A DNA stretch of 64,000 bases from Salinibacterium sp. UTAS2018 (GTDB lineage: Bacteria > Actinomycetota > Actinomycetes > Actinomycetales > Microbacteriaceae): contig NZ_CP035375.1 of assembly GCF_004118935.1 (NCBI RefSeq), positions 558,001 through 622,000 on the forward strand, given 5' to 3'. Of the stretch, positions 49,913 through 63,111 are shown piece by piece; positions within the stretch are counted from its first letter, which is position 1, and every line of letters begins with the position of its first letter. Both the position numbers and the translations under genes were made by a program. The notes beneath the pieces were generated by a model. The model made no database searches, had not been told where the DNA came from, and saw only the letters and a program-made list of their open reading frames with translations.

Positions 49913-51109
49913 CTACAGGCCGGCCGCCTGGCGAAGTGCGTCGACGCGGTCGAGGCGCTCCCAGGTGAACTCGGGAAGCTCGCGACCGAAGTGGCCATAG
50001 GTGGCCGTCTTAGCGTAGATGGGACGCAACAGGTCGAGATCACGAATGATCGCCCCGGGGCGCAGGTCAAATACTTCGTGAATCGCGCCAAGGAGTACCT
50101 CATCGGAGACATGCCCCGTACCGAAGGTTTCCACGTAAAGGCTGACAGGAGCCGCGCGACCGATTGCATACGCAATCTGCACTTCGACGCGGTCGGCAAG
50201 GCCTGCCGCCACCGCATTTTTGGCGACCCAGCGCATCGCGTAGGTTGCTGAGCGATCGACTTTAGAGGGGTCTTTTCCGCTGAACGCTCCCCCGCCGTGC
50301 CGAGAAGCGCCACCGTAAGTGTCGACGATAACCTTGCGGCCGGTGACACCGGCATCGCCCTGAGGGCCACCGATTTCGAAGCGGCCGCTGGGGTTCACAA
50401 TCGCCTGCAGGTTCGAGAGATCGAGGCCCGAACTTTCGGCGATGGGGCGAACCACCAACTCTTCAATCTCCTGACGCAGCTGCGCGGTTGAGACAGAGGG
50501 TGAATGCTGCGTGGACAGCACCACAGTCTCAATACTGCGGGGCACGGAACCCTCGTAGCCGACGGTCACCTGAGTTTTGCCATCGGGGCGCAGATAGTCG
50601 ACAAGGCCTTCTTTGCGCACTTCGGCCAGCCGCTCTGCCATGCGGTGCGCAAACCAGATCGGGGCGGGCATCAGCTGCGGGGTCTCGTTAGTGGCGTAAC
50701 CGAACATGACACCCTGGTCACCGGCCCCCAGCACATCCAGAGCGTCTTGTGAATGCTCTTCACGAGCTTCGAGAGCTCGGTCAACGCCCTGCGCAATATC
50801 CGGAGACTGAGCACCGATCGAGATCGAGACGCCACATGAACGACCATCGAAGCCGACGGCCGAGGAGTTGTACCCGATCTCTGAAATGCGATCGCGCACG
50901 ATAGCGGGAATGTCGGCATAGCCGGTGGTGGTGACCTCGCCGGCAACGTGAACGAGACCGGTTGTCACGAGCGTCTCGACGGCGACGCGCGCGTTCGGGT
51001 CTTCTCGAAGCAGCGCATCCAGAATGCCGTCGCTGATCTGGTCACAAATCTTATCGGGGTGACCCTCGGTAACGGACTCCGAGGTGAAGGTGCGCAGGGG
51101 CGAAGTCAT
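49913..51109 (-). CDS. metK: S-adenosylmethionine synthetase
   Basis: Makes S-adenosylmethionine from methionine and ATP. The 398-residue protein has the start [13 protein letters not shown], the [10 protein letters not shown] loop and the [16 protein letters not shown] motif. Only 29 bases separate it from coaBC, so no SAM riboswitch fits directly ahead. Confidence 0.98.
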   Translation of the reverse strand: MTSPLRTFTSESVTEGHPDKICDQISDGILDALLREDPNARVAVETLVTTGLVHVAGEVTTTGYADIPAIVRDRISEIGYNSSAVGFDGRSCGVSISIGAQSPDIAQGVDRALEAREEHSQDALDVLGAGDQGVMFGYATNETPQLMPAPIWFAHRMAERLAEVRKEGLVDYLRPDGKTQVTVGYEGSVPRSIETVVLSTQHSPSVSTAQLRQEIEELVVRPIAESSGLDLSNLQAIVNPSGRFEIGGPQGDAGVTGRKVIVDTYGGASRHGGGAFSGKDPSKVDRSATYAMRWVAKNAVAAGLADRVEVQIAYAIGRAAPVSLYVETFGTGHVSDEVLLGAIHEVFDLRPGAIIRDLDLLRPIYAKTATYGHFGRELPEFTWERLDRVDALRQAAGL

Positions 51110-51138
51110 AAGCCGTCTCCGGTAGTGATGAATGGATG

Positions 51139-52338
51139 TCAGCGGGCTGCGAACACAAGATCCAGAATGCGGTGAGCCACCGACAACTTGCTTCCGCTTG
51201 CCTCGCCCACTCTATCGCCGCCGCCGTTGATGACGATGACAGTGTTACTGTCTGTGGCGAATCCCTCGGTCCAACCGACTCGGTTGATCACGAGGTAGTC
51301 GCAGCCCTTGCGGGATACTTTGCTCCGGCCCAATTCGAGCAGCGCAGCGTCGTCTGGTTCGGTCTCCGCGGCGAAGCCCACGATCGTCTGCTCGCGCGGC
51401 CGGGCGTTCGAGAGACCCCGGAGGATGTCGGGGTTCTCTTCCAAGCGCAGTTCAAGCGTGCTGGTGTCGCTGCGCTTCTTGATCTTGGATTGCGCTGTCT
51501 CGGCCGGGCGGTAGTCAGCAACCGCCGCGGCCATAATCACGAGATCGGCAGATGTTGCCTCAGCCGTCACCGCAGTCTGCAGTTCAAGCGTTGTTCCCAC
51601 CTGCACACAACGCACTCCCGACGGCAGCGGAACTTCGAGGTTCGCGGCAATCAGCGTGACGTCGGCGCCGCGAGACGCCGCAGCCATCGCCAGAGCAACG
51701 CCCTGTTTACCGCTCGAACGATTACCAATGAAGCGCACCGGATCGAGGGGCTCGCGCGTGCCCCCTGCCGTGACGAGCACGGAGCGGCCCGCGAGATCGC
51801 GAGTGGCGGCCGCAGCGTCGAGCACAGCGGCGACAATGTCGCTCGGCTCAGACATCCGGCCAGGTCCATTGTCAGAACCGGTGAGTTGCCCGGATTCGGG
51901 GCCGATGATGTGGATGCCACGAGAGCGAAGTGTCTCGACGTTGGCTACCGTGGCAGCGTTCTGCCACATCTCCGTGTGCATCGCCGGAGCGACGAGCACG
52001 GGAGCAGTGCTGGCAAGGATGGTGTTGCCGAGAAAATCGTTGGCTTGGCCGGTGGCGATCTTCGCGATCGTGTTGGCCGTCGCGGGTGCAACAACAATGA
52101 CGTCTGCCGCTTGACCGACAGCGACGTGCCGAACCTCGTCCACGCCCTCGTAGAGGTCGGTGTGGACCGGGTTGCGACTGATCGCCTCAAGAGTGGGTAG
52201 CCCCACAAACTTGAGGGCGTTGCTTGTGGCCACGACATGAACGTCGTGGCCAGCAAGCACAAGCTCGCGCACAACAGAGACTGCTTTATAAGCAGCTATT
52301 CCGCCAGAAATTCCGACGACAACGTTGAGCGCGGTCAC
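51139..52338 (-). CDS. coaBC: Bifunctional phosphopantothenoylcysteine decarboxylase/phosphopantothenate-cysteine ligase
   Basis: Two steps of coenzyme A synthesis in one 399-residue protein. The N-terminal flavoprotein decarboxylase domain has SGGIAAYKA (10-18) and APAMHTEM; the C-terminal ligase domain has the [11 protein letters not shown] start and NRSSGKQG. CoaE, in the same window, completes the pathway. It lies between rpoZ and metK, the usual actinobacterial order. Confidence 0.96.
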   Translation of the reverse strand: MTALNVVVGISGGIAAYKAVSVVRELVLAGHDVHVVATSNALKFVGLPTLEAISRNPVHTDLYEGVDEVRHVAVGQAADVIVVAPATANTIAKIATGQANDFLGNTILASTAPVLVAPAMHTEMWQNAATVANVETLRSRGIHIIGPESGQLTGSDNGPGRMSEPSDIVAAVLDAAAATRDLAGRSVLVTAGGTREPLDPVRFIGNRSSGKQGVALAMAAASRGADVTLIAANLEVPLPSGVRCVQVGTTLELQTAVTAEATSADLVIMAAAVADYRPAETAQSKIKKRSDTSTLELRLEENPDILRGLSNARPREQTIVGFAAETEPDDAALLELGRSKVSRKGCDYLVINRVGWTEGFATDSNTVIVINGGGDRVGEASGSKLSVAHRILDLVFAAR

Positions 52339-52349
52339 CGAGGAACGTT

Positions 52350-52610
52350 CTATTCGCCGCTGAGTCGCTTGAGTTCGAGCTTGTTTTCGTTGATCTCGTG
52401 GAGAGCAACCGAAAGGGGCTTGTCTTCGATCGTGGAGTCTACGAGAGGCCCTACGTTGTCGAAGAGGCTGCCTTCGTGAAGGTCTGCGTAGTAGTCGTTG
52501 ATCTGACGAGCGCGCTTGGAAGCGAAGATAACGAGCTGGTACTTGGAGTCAACCTTCGACAGAAGTTCGTCGATGGGGGGATCAATGATGCCCGAGTTCT
52601 TGTCAACCAT
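52350..52610 (-). CDS. rpoZ: RNA polymerase omega subunit
   Basis: 86-residue subunit that helps assemble RNA polymerase. The ATG at 52610 gives the family start [20 protein letters not shown] and overlaps the gmk end by eight bases. The longer frame to 52655 would extend into gmk. Order gmk-rpoZ-coaBC is conserved in actinobacteria. Confidence 0.95.
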   Translation of the reverse strand: MVDKNSGIIDPPIDELLSKVDSKYQLVIFASKRARQINDYYADLHEGSLFDNVGPLVDSTIEDKPLSVALHEINENKLELKRLSGE

Positions 52611-53532
52611 AGGGGTGCTCCTTGGAGTCGGAAGTGGTCGCGCCAGCGGGCGCATCCATCAATTCTACGACTTCTTGAGCCGCTTGGCTTACTTCTGTGT
52701 TCACAACCTTGACATCGAACTCATCCTGAGCCGCCAATTCGACCTTTGCAGTCTCCAAACGGCGAGACTGTTCGGCGGGTTCTTCGGTGCCGCGGCCGAT
52801 GAGGCGGCGCACTAATTCTTCCCACGTGGGCGGCAGCAAGAAGACCAACAACGCTTCCGGCATAACGGTGCGCACCGAGCGTGCACCCTGAAGGTCGATC
52901 TCGAGCAGAACCCGCTTACCCTCGGCCAGTGCAGCATCGATGGGAGGCCGCGGCGTGCCGTAGCGGTAGGAGTTGTGCACGACTGCCCACTCCAAGAGTT
53001 CGCTATTGCCAATCATCGAATCGAACTCGTCATCAGTCACGAAGTAGTAGTGAACGCCATCGATTTCGCCCGGGCGGGGCTTGCGAGTAGTGGCAGAAAC
53101 GCTGAGTAGAACATCCGGATGATTCTCCCGAATGAAACTCGACACGGTGCCCTTGCCGACGGCAGTCGGGCCCGCAAGCACGACGAGTCGTGTTGGCTCG
53201 GGGCCTTGGCGGCTCGACAAGTAGTCGGTTAATCGCTGGCGCTGTTTCGGACCCAACCCGCCCACTCGCTTTCGGTCGGCAATCGCGAGGTCGGCCATGA
53301 TCGACTCGACACGGGTCGGGCCAAGCGAAGGAACGCTCATCAGCAGCTCTCGAACTAAGAGTCGAGCTTCAGCGCTTTCTGGCTGAGCCCACGCGGTGCG
53401 TGCGACGCTGAGCGCGGTTCGTGCGCGTTCGGCGACTTCTCGCTTCACCGCAGCCCGGGCGCGTCGCGCTGCAATCGCGGCGCGTGAGGCCGCTGCGCGG
53501 TCCACAGCGGGAGGAATCGGACGTGGGCCCAT
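52603..53532 (-). CDS. gmk: Fusion of integration host factor (mIHF) domain and guanylate kinase
   Basis: 309 residues in one frame with no stop or frameshift. The first ~108 residues match actinobacterial integration host factor mIHF: basic ARRARAAVK helix, [17 protein letters not shown] and the [11 protein letters not shown] helix-two-turn-helix. From about 114 onward it is guanylate kinase, with Walker [10 protein letters not shown] (121-129), [11 protein letters not shown] and the substrate-binding YGTP. In Mycobacterium mihF is a separate gene directly upstream of gmk, in the same place. It overlaps pyrF by one base. Confidence 0.9.
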   Translation of the reverse strand: MGPRPIPPAVDRAAASRAAIAARRARAAVKREVAERARTALSVARTAWAQPESAEARLLVRELLMSVPSLGPTRVESIMADLAIADRKRVGGLGPKQRQRLTDYLSSRQGPEPTRLVVLAGPTAVGKGTVSSFIRENHPDVLLSVSATTRKPRPGEIDGVHYYFVTDDEFDSMIGNSELLEWAVVHNSYRYGTPRPPIDAALAEGKRVLLEIDLQGARSVRTVMPEALLVFLLPPTWEELVRRLIGRGTEEPAEQSRRLETAKVELAAQDEFDVKVVNTEVSQAAQEVVELMDAPAGATTSDSKEHPYG

Positions 53533-54366
53533 CAGCGAACCTGCTCACGGAGTTGAGAACGCAACGATCGAAGCTCAGCCGGAATCTGGCTTGCACCCTC
53601 CTGCAAAACACTGCGGGATACCGTCACGATTGTGTTCGCTACAGCATCGCCATACAGCTCACGAGCTTGCTCGACCTGGGCACCCTGGGCACCAAAACCG
53701 GGAGCCAGAATAGGCAGATCAACAAGCTCACCGTTCTTGATGCCGTAGTCGGCGACCTCGACGGTCGCACCGATCACCACGCCAAACGATCCCAGACCAC
53801 TTTCGGTATTGAGCGCGGTCACATCACGAACAACACTTGCCGCCACGGTCGCACCCTCGTGCTCCCCCTCAGCGATTCGAGCCGTTTGGATGCTTCGCGC
53901 TGTTGCATTCGAAGTCGCCGCGAGAACGAAAATACCTTTGCCCGCCGACCGCGCCAACTCGAAAGGTCCTGAAAGCTCAGAAACGCCCTGATACGCCACC
54001 GCCGTCATCGCGTCAGCCTCAAGCGGAGAGCCAGGCGTGAGCCAGGCCTGCCCGTAGGCATCAACGGATGACGACAGGTCGCCACGCTTCACATCGGCGA
54101 TCACAATCAGCCCGGCGGAGCGCGCCAAGGCGAATGACTCCTCGAGAATCGCGTACCCCGCAGACCCGAAGCGCTCAAAGAACGCCACCTGGGGTTTGAT
54201 CATTCCTACATTGCCGGCTGCGGCATCCACCGCACGAAGCGCGAACTCGCGAACGCCGTGAGCGTCGTTGGAGAGACCCCACGTCTCGAGCAGGAACGGA
54301 TGCGGGTCGATCCCTAGACACACTCCCCCGAACTCATCGAAGGTCTGCGCCAGTCGCGAAGCGAAA

Positions 54367-54374
<8 letters not shown>
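53532..54374 (-). CDS. pyrF: Orotidine 5'-phosphate decarboxylase
   Basis: Last step of UMP synthesis. The 280-residue sequence is the long, subgroup 2 form of actinobacteria; D94, K96 and D99 in ADVKRGD are the catalytic set. It starts inside carB with an eight-base overlap and ends one base into the gmk start (TGATG). Confidence 0.96.
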
Positions 54375-57680
<3,306 letters not shown>

Positions 57681-57681
<1 letters not shown>

Positions 57682-58820
57682 TACTTGGCGTCCTTTGCGG
57701 TCTCGAGAACAAGGTCGCGGAACCTGTCGAAGAGGTAGTTGGCATCGTGCGGGCCGGAGGCCGCTTCGGGGTGGTACTGAACGGAGAACGCGGGAATGTC
57801 GAGGGCCCGGAGGCCTTCAACCACGTTGTCGTTGAGGTTGACGTGGCTCACTTCGACGCGACCGAAGCCTGCCGGCGACTGGCTGATCTCACCAATCGGA
57901 GCGTCGACTGCGAATCCGTGGTTGTGCGCGGTGATCTCGGTGCGCAAGGTCTGCACATCGATGACCGGCTGGTTGATGCCGCGGTGACCGAACGGCAACT
58001 TGTAGGTGCCGTAGCCGAGCGCGCGGCCCAGGAGCTGGTTGCCGAAGCAGATTCCGAAGAACGGGAGGCCCTTCTTGAGGACCTCGGTCAACAGTGCAAC
58101 GTGACCATCGGATGCCGAGGGGTCGCCCGGGCCGTTCGAGTAGAACACGGCGACGGGCTCGATCGCGAGCATCTCGTCGAAGGTGACGGTCTGCGGAAGC
58201 ACGTGCACCTCAAATCCGCGCTCGGCGAGGTAGTTGAGCGTGGAGGTCTTCACGCCGAGGTCCAGAACGGCCAACCGACCAATGCTCTCCCCCTTCGCTT
58301 CGACAACGTAGGCCTCAGAGGTGGACACTTCAGATGACAGACTCTGACCCGCCATCTCGGCCGCTGCTGTAATCGCCCCGAGCTGCTCTTCGAAGCTGAG
58401 GTCGGCAGCCTCGCCGGAGAAGATGCCGCCGCGCATCGAGCCAGCATCGCGCAAGCGACGTGTTATCGCACGGGTGTCTACACCGCTAATACCGATGATG
58501 CCCTGCTCAGTGAGTTGAGCATCCAGCGACTCTTCAGCGCGAAAGTTCGAGACGACACGACTCGCGTCCCGCACGACGAAGCCCGACACCCAAATGCGAG
58601 AGGACTCGGGGTCTTCGGAGTTCACACCGGTGTTACCGATGTGGGGTGCCGTCATGACGACAATCTGTCCCGCGTAGCTGGGATCGGTGATGGTCTCTTG
58701 GTAGCCGGTCATCCCGGTCGCAAAGACGACCTCGCCAATCTTCTGGCCGCGGGCACCATAGGCCTGACCGAGATAGCGCGAGCCATCTTCGAGGACGAGC
58801 ACTGCGGGTTCAAAGGTCAC
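57681..58820 (-). CDS. carA: Carbamoyl-phosphate synthase small chain
   Basis: Glutamine amidotransferase subunit. The class I triad is C258 in FFGICFGNQ with H350 and E352 in QYHPEA. The GTG start overlaps the end of the PH-like gene by four bases. 379 residues, normal length. Confidence 0.98.
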
Positions 58821-59311
58821 TGGGACTGCCTTTCGTTGCCGACGACACTATCGAGAGCGCGTTCACACGCCTCCGGGTCATCCATTCGGAAATAACTATC
58901 GACTGCAGTGCCATCGAGATTCCACTCGATCACCTGCAGTCCGTTGCTTTCGACCACACGGTCGATGGTCCAGGTTGCGCGCGTAATGCCGCGCACATTC
59001 GAGCGAGACACCCACAGATCAGGGGAACCTACGCGAGAAATGACGATGCCCTCGGGATGCACTTCGAGGAGGCAGTTCGCCCGGAAGCCCAAACCATGGA
59101 CGTTGATGCGGTTGAGCTGATCACCAGCGACGGTTGTCGAAACGTACTTTCCGCTGAAGCGGAGTTCAGTCGGATCAAGGTCGGCAGGGGGTGTCACCGG
59201 GGCGCCGATGTGGGCTTGTCGTCGCTTGCGCGAGTACCAGCCGAACACCATCAGCGCCAGCAGTATCAGCGCGAGGCTGACCAGAATGAGCAGCGGAATA
59301 TCTTTAGCCAC
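58817..59311 (-). CDS. PH-like small membrane protein of the pyr operon
   Basis: 164-residue protein with one N-terminal membrane segment (about 5-24), a basic stretch (YSRKRR) and a soluble domain of about 110 residues rich in beta-strand pattern, possibly PH-like. A homologue lies between pyrC and carA in Mycobacterium (Rv1382 position). Function unknown. The GTG at 59311 overlaps the pyrC stop by eight bases and begins at the membrane segment; the open frame to 59377 would overlap more. Its fixed place in the pyr operon is the only clue. Confidence 0.8.
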   Translation of the reverse strand: MAKDIPLLILVSLALILLALMVFGWYSRKRRQAHIGAPVTPPADLDPTELRFSGKYVSTTVAGDQLNRINVHGLGFRANCLLEVHPEGIVISRVGSPDLWVSRSNVRGITRATWTIDRVVESNGLQVIEWNLDGTAVDSYFRMDDPEACERALDSVVGNERQSQ

Positions 59312-60629
59312 GAGCTGCCTCGCTCCCAGCGGCGCGCGCCTGCTGAGCGACCTCAACAGCATCCACGACTTCGCCATCCCGCACTGTTTCGTAGCCGTTA
59401 TGGATGGTGGTCATCACCCGACCGGGAAGCTCTCGCCCTAAGTACGGCGAGTTCGCGCTCTTGCCGCGCAGTGATTCTTTCGAGAATGTCGAACGAGCGC
59501 TCGGGTCTACCAGCACGATGTTGGCGGGGGCTCCGAGAGCGAACGGCGTTGCGTAACCGTCAAGACGACCGATTTCTGCCGGCTTCTGCGAGAGCACTCG
59601 CGCAACATCCGCCCAGTCGAGCTGGCCGGTGTCAACGACGGCTTGCTGCACCACGTTGAGGGCGGATTCGAGCCCCACCATTCCGAACGCGGCTTCGGCC
59701 CACGAGCATTCTTTTGCCTCGGGAGGGTGCGGCGCGTGGTCGGTGGCGACGATATCGATCGTGCCGTCGGCGAGAGCCGCACGCAAGGCGTGAACATCTT
59801 CGTCGCGACGCAGCGGCGGGTTTACTTTGAAGCGAGCGTCGTAGCCCCGCACGAGTTCCTCTGTGAGAAGCAAGTGGTGAGGCGTTACCTCTGCAGTGAC
59901 GGCGATCCCGCGAGCCTTCGCCCAGCGAATGACATCGACCGAACCGGCGGTGGATAAGTGGCAGATGTGAAGACGAGCGCCCACGTGTTCGGCGAGCAAA
60001 ACGTCTCGGGCGATAATCGATTCCTCCGCGACAGCGGGCCAGCCGGCGAGCCCGAGCTCGCTAGAGACAGCGCCCTCGTTCATTTGAGCATCCACTGTCA
60101 ACGTCGGTTCTTGAGCGTGCTGAGCGACGATTCCATCAAAGGTCTTGACGTATTCGAGCGCGCGCCGCATCAGCAACGCGTTATGCACGCACTTTCCATC
60201 GTCGGAGAAAACCCGCACGTTGGCGCGTGAGTTGGCCATCGCGCCGATTTCGGAGAGTTTCACACCATTGAGTCCCTCAGTGACTGCGCCGATCGGGCGA
60301 ACGGTGGCGTACCCGTGGTCGAGCCCAAGCGACTGCACTTGCTCGACTACTCCGGCCGTGTCTTGAACAGGCATGGTGTTGGCCATCGCGAATACGGCGG
60401 TGAAACCGCCCATCGCGGCAGCGCGCGTACCCGACAGCACTGTTTCACTCTGTTCGAACCCCGGTTCGCGCAAGTGAGTGTGGAGGTCGACGAGGCCGGG
60501 GAGAGCCTGCAGACCGGCTGCATCGATCGTGCGGTCTGCAGCGGTGGCATCCGTGAAGACGCCGCGCTCGATCGTGAAATCTCCGCGCTCACCATTCGGC
60601 AGCGTGGCGTTGACGATTCTGATACTCAC
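59304..60629 (-). CDS. pyrC: Dihydroorotase
   Basis: Cyclises carbamoyl aspartate. The 441-residue class I enzyme has DLHTHLREPG (H50, H52 as zinc ligands) and ATDHAPHP near the C-terminus. The GTG start has an AGAGGA site. It follows pyrB by 58 bases. Confidence 0.97.
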   Translation of the reverse strand: MSIRIVNATLPNGERGDFTIERGVFTDATAADRTIDAAGLQALPGLVDLHTHLREPGFEQSETVLSGTRAAAMGGFTAVFAMANTMPVQDTAGVVEQVQSLGLDHGYATVRPIGAVTEGLNGVKLSEIGAMANSRANVRVFSDDGKCVHNALLMRRALEYVKTFDGIVAQHAQEPTLTVDAQMNEGAVSSELGLAGWPAVAEESIIARDVLLAEHVGARLHICHLSTAGSVDVIRWAKARGIAVTAEVTPHHLLLTEELVRGYDARFKVNPPLRRDEDVHALRAALADGTIDIVATDHAPHPPEAKECSWAEAAFGMVGLESALNVVQQAVVDTGQLDWADVARVLSQKPAEIGRLDGYATPFALGAPANIVLVDPSARSTFSKESLRGKSANSPYLGRELPGRVMTTIHNGYETVRDGEVVDAVEVAQQARAAGSEAARG

Positions 60630-60687
60630 GAGAGTCCTCTTCTCTGGATTAGTTCACGTTGAGGGGCGGCGGGCAGGATTCCCGCAC

Positions 60688-61635
60688 TCACCGCTCCACA
60701 GCTCCGGACAGCAAGTGATACAGCACCGACATACGCACGGAGACGCCATTCGCCACTTGCTCAAGCACTGTTGACTGTGGCGAATCTGCGGCGGCAGCCG
60801 AGATTTCAAGGCCGCGGTTCATCGGCCCAGGGTGCATAACCATGCTACTGGCTGGCAGGGCAGACATTCGCTCGTCGTTGAGTCCCCACTGTCGCGAATA
60901 TTCGCGAGCATTGGGGAAGAATGCTGCGGCCATCCGCTCGGCCTGCACGCGTAGCATCATGATGACGTCGGGCCCCTGCGTGATGGCGTGGTCAAGGTCA
61001 TACGAGACCTCGACGGGCCAGCCGCTGAGGTTGACGGGAAGCAAGGTGGCCGGCGCCACGAGAGTCACGTGAGCGCCCAGTGTCGTGAGAAGCCACACGT
61101 TCGATCGCGCGACTCGCGAGTGCACAATGTCACCGACGATGGTGACGCTGACTCCGTCGAGCCCTTTGCCGCGAGCAGCTGTTCCGTGGAGGCGGCGACG
61201 AATCGTGAAAGCGTCAAGAAGCGCCTGGGTCGGATGCTCGTGCGTGCCGTCACCGGCGTTCACAATTCCGGCGTCTATCCAGCCGCTATCCGCGAGAGTC
61301 TTTGGCGCTCCCGATGCCCAATGGCGCACGACGACCGCGTCGGCGCCCATCGCGGCCAGAGTTTGTGCAGTGTCCTTGAGATTTTCGCCCTTGGAGACGC
61401 TCGATCCTTTGGCGGCGAAGTTGATGACGTCGGCGCTCAGTCGCTTAGCGGCCGCTTCAAAGGAAATGCGGGTGCGCGTGGAATCTTCGAAAAAGAGGTT
61501 GATGACGGTCTTGCCGCGAAGCGTGGGCAGCTTCTTGACTTCACGCTCCGAGACACTTGCCATGTCTTCAGCAACGTCGAGAATTGCGATCGCCTCGTCG
61601 CGAGACAGCCCCTGGGTGGTGAGGAGGTTTCTCAT
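60688..61635 (-). CDS. pyrB: Aspartate carbamoyltransferase, catalytic chain
   Basis: Joins carbamoyl phosphate and aspartate, the committed pyrimidine step. STRTR (52-56) and the HPTQALLD motif are conserved. 315 residues. No regulatory pyrI is present; control probably comes from PyrR. It overlaps pyrR by four bases (ATGA). Confidence 0.98.
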   Translation of the reverse strand: MRNLLTTQGLSRDEAIAILDVAEDMASVSEREVKKLPTLRGKTVINLFFEDSTRTRISFEAAAKRLSADVINFAAKGSSVSKGENLKDTAQTLAAMGADAVVVRHWASGAPKTLADSGWIDAGIVNAGDGTHEHPTQALLDAFTIRRRLHGTAARGKGLDGVSVTIVGDIVHSRVARSNVWLLTTLGAHVTLVAPATLLPVNLSGWPVEVSYDLDHAITQGPDVIMMLRVQAERMAAAFFPNAREYSRQWGLNDERMSALPASSMVMHPGPMNRGLEISAAAADSPQSTVLEQVANGVSVRMSVLYHLLSGAVER

Positions 61636-62159
61636 CCGATGGTCACCTCATCCATTCCGTCGATTTCTTCGAGGCGCACGTTGATCCGTTCATCAGCAGA
61701 GCTGGGAAGGTTCTTGCCCACAAAATCGGCACGAATCGGAAATTCACGGTGGCCGCGGTCGACAAGCACAGCGAGGCGCACGGCGCGGGGGCGCCCGAGA
61801 TCGCCGAGCGCATCCAGGGCAGCACGAATAGTACGGCCCGAATACAACACGTCATCGACGAGAACGACAGTCTTGCCGTCGATACCGCCGCTCGGGATTT
61901 CGGTCGGTCGGGTTGCCCGCGTGGGATTTTGCGCGAGATCGTCGCGGTACATCGTGACGTCAAGAGCCCCGGCAGGGATCACCGAGGAATCGACCGAGCG
62001 GATGATGGCCGCGATGCGTGTCGCCAGCGTGACGCCACGCGTAGGAATACCCAAAATGACGAGGTCGTCTGAACCGCGATTGGACTCAAGAATCTCGTGG
62101 GAAATACGAGTCAACGCTCGGGTGATATCAGCATGCTGTAGCACTGTGCGTACAGGCAT
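61632..62159 (-). CDS. pyrR: PyrR bifunctional regulator/uracil phosphoribosyltransferase
   Basis: Binds its own operon leader RNA in response to UMP/UTP and can convert uracil to UMP. The 175-residue phosphoribosyltransferase has the PRPP loop [10 protein letters not shown] (101-110) and a GIPTRG motif at 37-42. First gene of the pyr operon, with AGGAGG at 62165-62170 directly after a PyrR-binding loop. Confidence 0.97.
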   Translation of the reverse strand: MPVRTVLQHADITRALTRISHEILESNRGSDDLVILGIPTRGVTLATRIAAIIRSVDSSVIPAGALDVTMYRDDLAQNPTRATRPTEIPSGGIDGKTVVLVDDVLYSGRTIRAALDALGDLGRPRAVRLAVLVDRGHREFPIRADFVGKNLPSSADERINVRLEEIDGMDEVTIG

Positions 62160-62171
62160 TCTGACCTCCTT

Positions 62172-62189
62172 CCCCGCCTCTCTGGACGG
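62172..62189 (-). promoter_or_regulatory. PyrR-binding RNA loop in the pyr leader
   Basis: On the coding strand the leader reads CCGTCCAGAGAGGCGGGG, containing the PyrR-recognised core UCCAGAGAGG, placed 12 bases before the pyrR ATG's ribosome-binding site region. In Bacillus the site lies in an antiterminator; in mycobacteria PyrR acts by blocking translation. Here no terminator follows and the AGGAGG (62165-62170) is adjacent, so translational repression is the likelier mode. A TTTAAA upstream (62191-62196) may be the promoter -10. Confidence 0.8.
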
Positions 62190-62259
62190 AATTTAAAGGA
62201 AATCTGTTTCGATGACTCTAGCGCACCTTGATGAACTGTTCACGCTCCCCGCCCGAGAG

Positions 62260-63111
62260 TTACGAGCCCCACCGCTTGAGGAGGAAACGTTCGAGCACTC
62301 CGACCGCCGCATCGGTCAGCTTTCCCAGAACCCCCAGAAGAATGATCGTGAGGAACAGCCGGTCAATGCGTCCGTTCTGCTGCGAATCGACGAGCAAGAA
62401 GCCTAGGCCGAGTGAAGCACCAAGCAACTCCCCCGCCACCAGGAACAGCCAGGCCTGGGCCAGCGCCAAGCGCAGCGACGAGATTACTGCTGGCACGACA
62501 GCAGGCAACTGCACGAGGCCGAGCAAGGCGGGCCCGGAGTATCCGTAGCTTCGGCCTAGTTCGACCAGATGGGAATCCACATGACGCAGTGCAGATGCCA
62601 CTGTCGTGTACACCGGAAAAAACGCACCGATAGCGATAAGAGCGACCTTGGAGTCTTCGTTGTACCCGAGGTAGAGCCCGAGAAGAGGGACCCACGCGAG
62701 AGAAGGCACCGCGCGCAGAGCTCCCAACGTGGGAGCGAAAAACTCTGACACTCGAGCGGAGAGCCCAACGACAGAAGCCAACGCAAGGCCGACGATCGAA
62801 CCGATCACGAACCCCAGGAGAACGCGCTGGGTGGAGATCGCCACGTGTTGGTAGAGCACCCCACGCTCGTAGAGGTCAACACCGGCCGCCACCACACTGA
62901 GCGGTGTCGGCAGCCGGTAGCTGGCAACCAGACCCGACGTGGCGATGATTTGCCAAAGGCCAATCAACGCGAGCGGGAGTACAGCGCCCAGTAGAACCGG
63001 GCGAACCCAGCGACGGCGGGGCGAAAGACCCGGCTCGACAGGGGCCGGAGTAGCCGCGACCTCGGTGACGGTGGGCCGCTCCAGCAACGCGGACGGGCTA
63101 TTCAGCGACAC
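62260..63111 (-). CDS. ABC transporter permease, sulfonate/nitrate/taurine type
   Basis: 283-residue membrane protein with about six membrane segments and the cytoplasmic EAA-like loop with ELGRSYGYSGPALLG. It resembles SsuC/TauC permeases. The hydrophilic N-terminal 40 residues are unusually long. The GTG at 63111 overlaps the binding-protein gene by 14 bases, but its ribosome-binding site is weak and an ATG at 63171 is also possible. No ATPase gene is next to it. Confidence 0.85.
   Translation of the reverse strand: MSLNSPSALLERPTVTEVAATPAPVEPGLSPRRRWVRPVLLGAVLPLALIGLWQIIATSGLVASYRLPTPLSVVAAGVDLYERGVLYQHVAISTQRVLLGFVIGSIVGLALASVVGLSARVSEFFAPTLGALRAVPSLAWVPLLGLYLGYNEDSKVALIAIGAFFPVYTTVASALRHVDSHLVELGRSYGYSGPALLGLVQLPAVVPAVISSLRLALAQAWLFLVAGELLGASLGLGFLLVDSQQNGRIDRLFLTIILLGVLGKLTDAAVGVLERFLLKRWGS

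Noticed and set aside
51110..51138. SAM riboswitch ahead of metK
   Set aside because: Only 29 bases separate metK from coaBC, too short for a riboswitch.
51136..52200. Plus-strand frame of 354 codons
   Set aside because: Antisense to coaBC with no recognisable features.
60988..62196. Plus-strand frame of 402 codons
   Set aside because: Antisense to pyrB and pyrR; would also cover the PyrR-binding leader.
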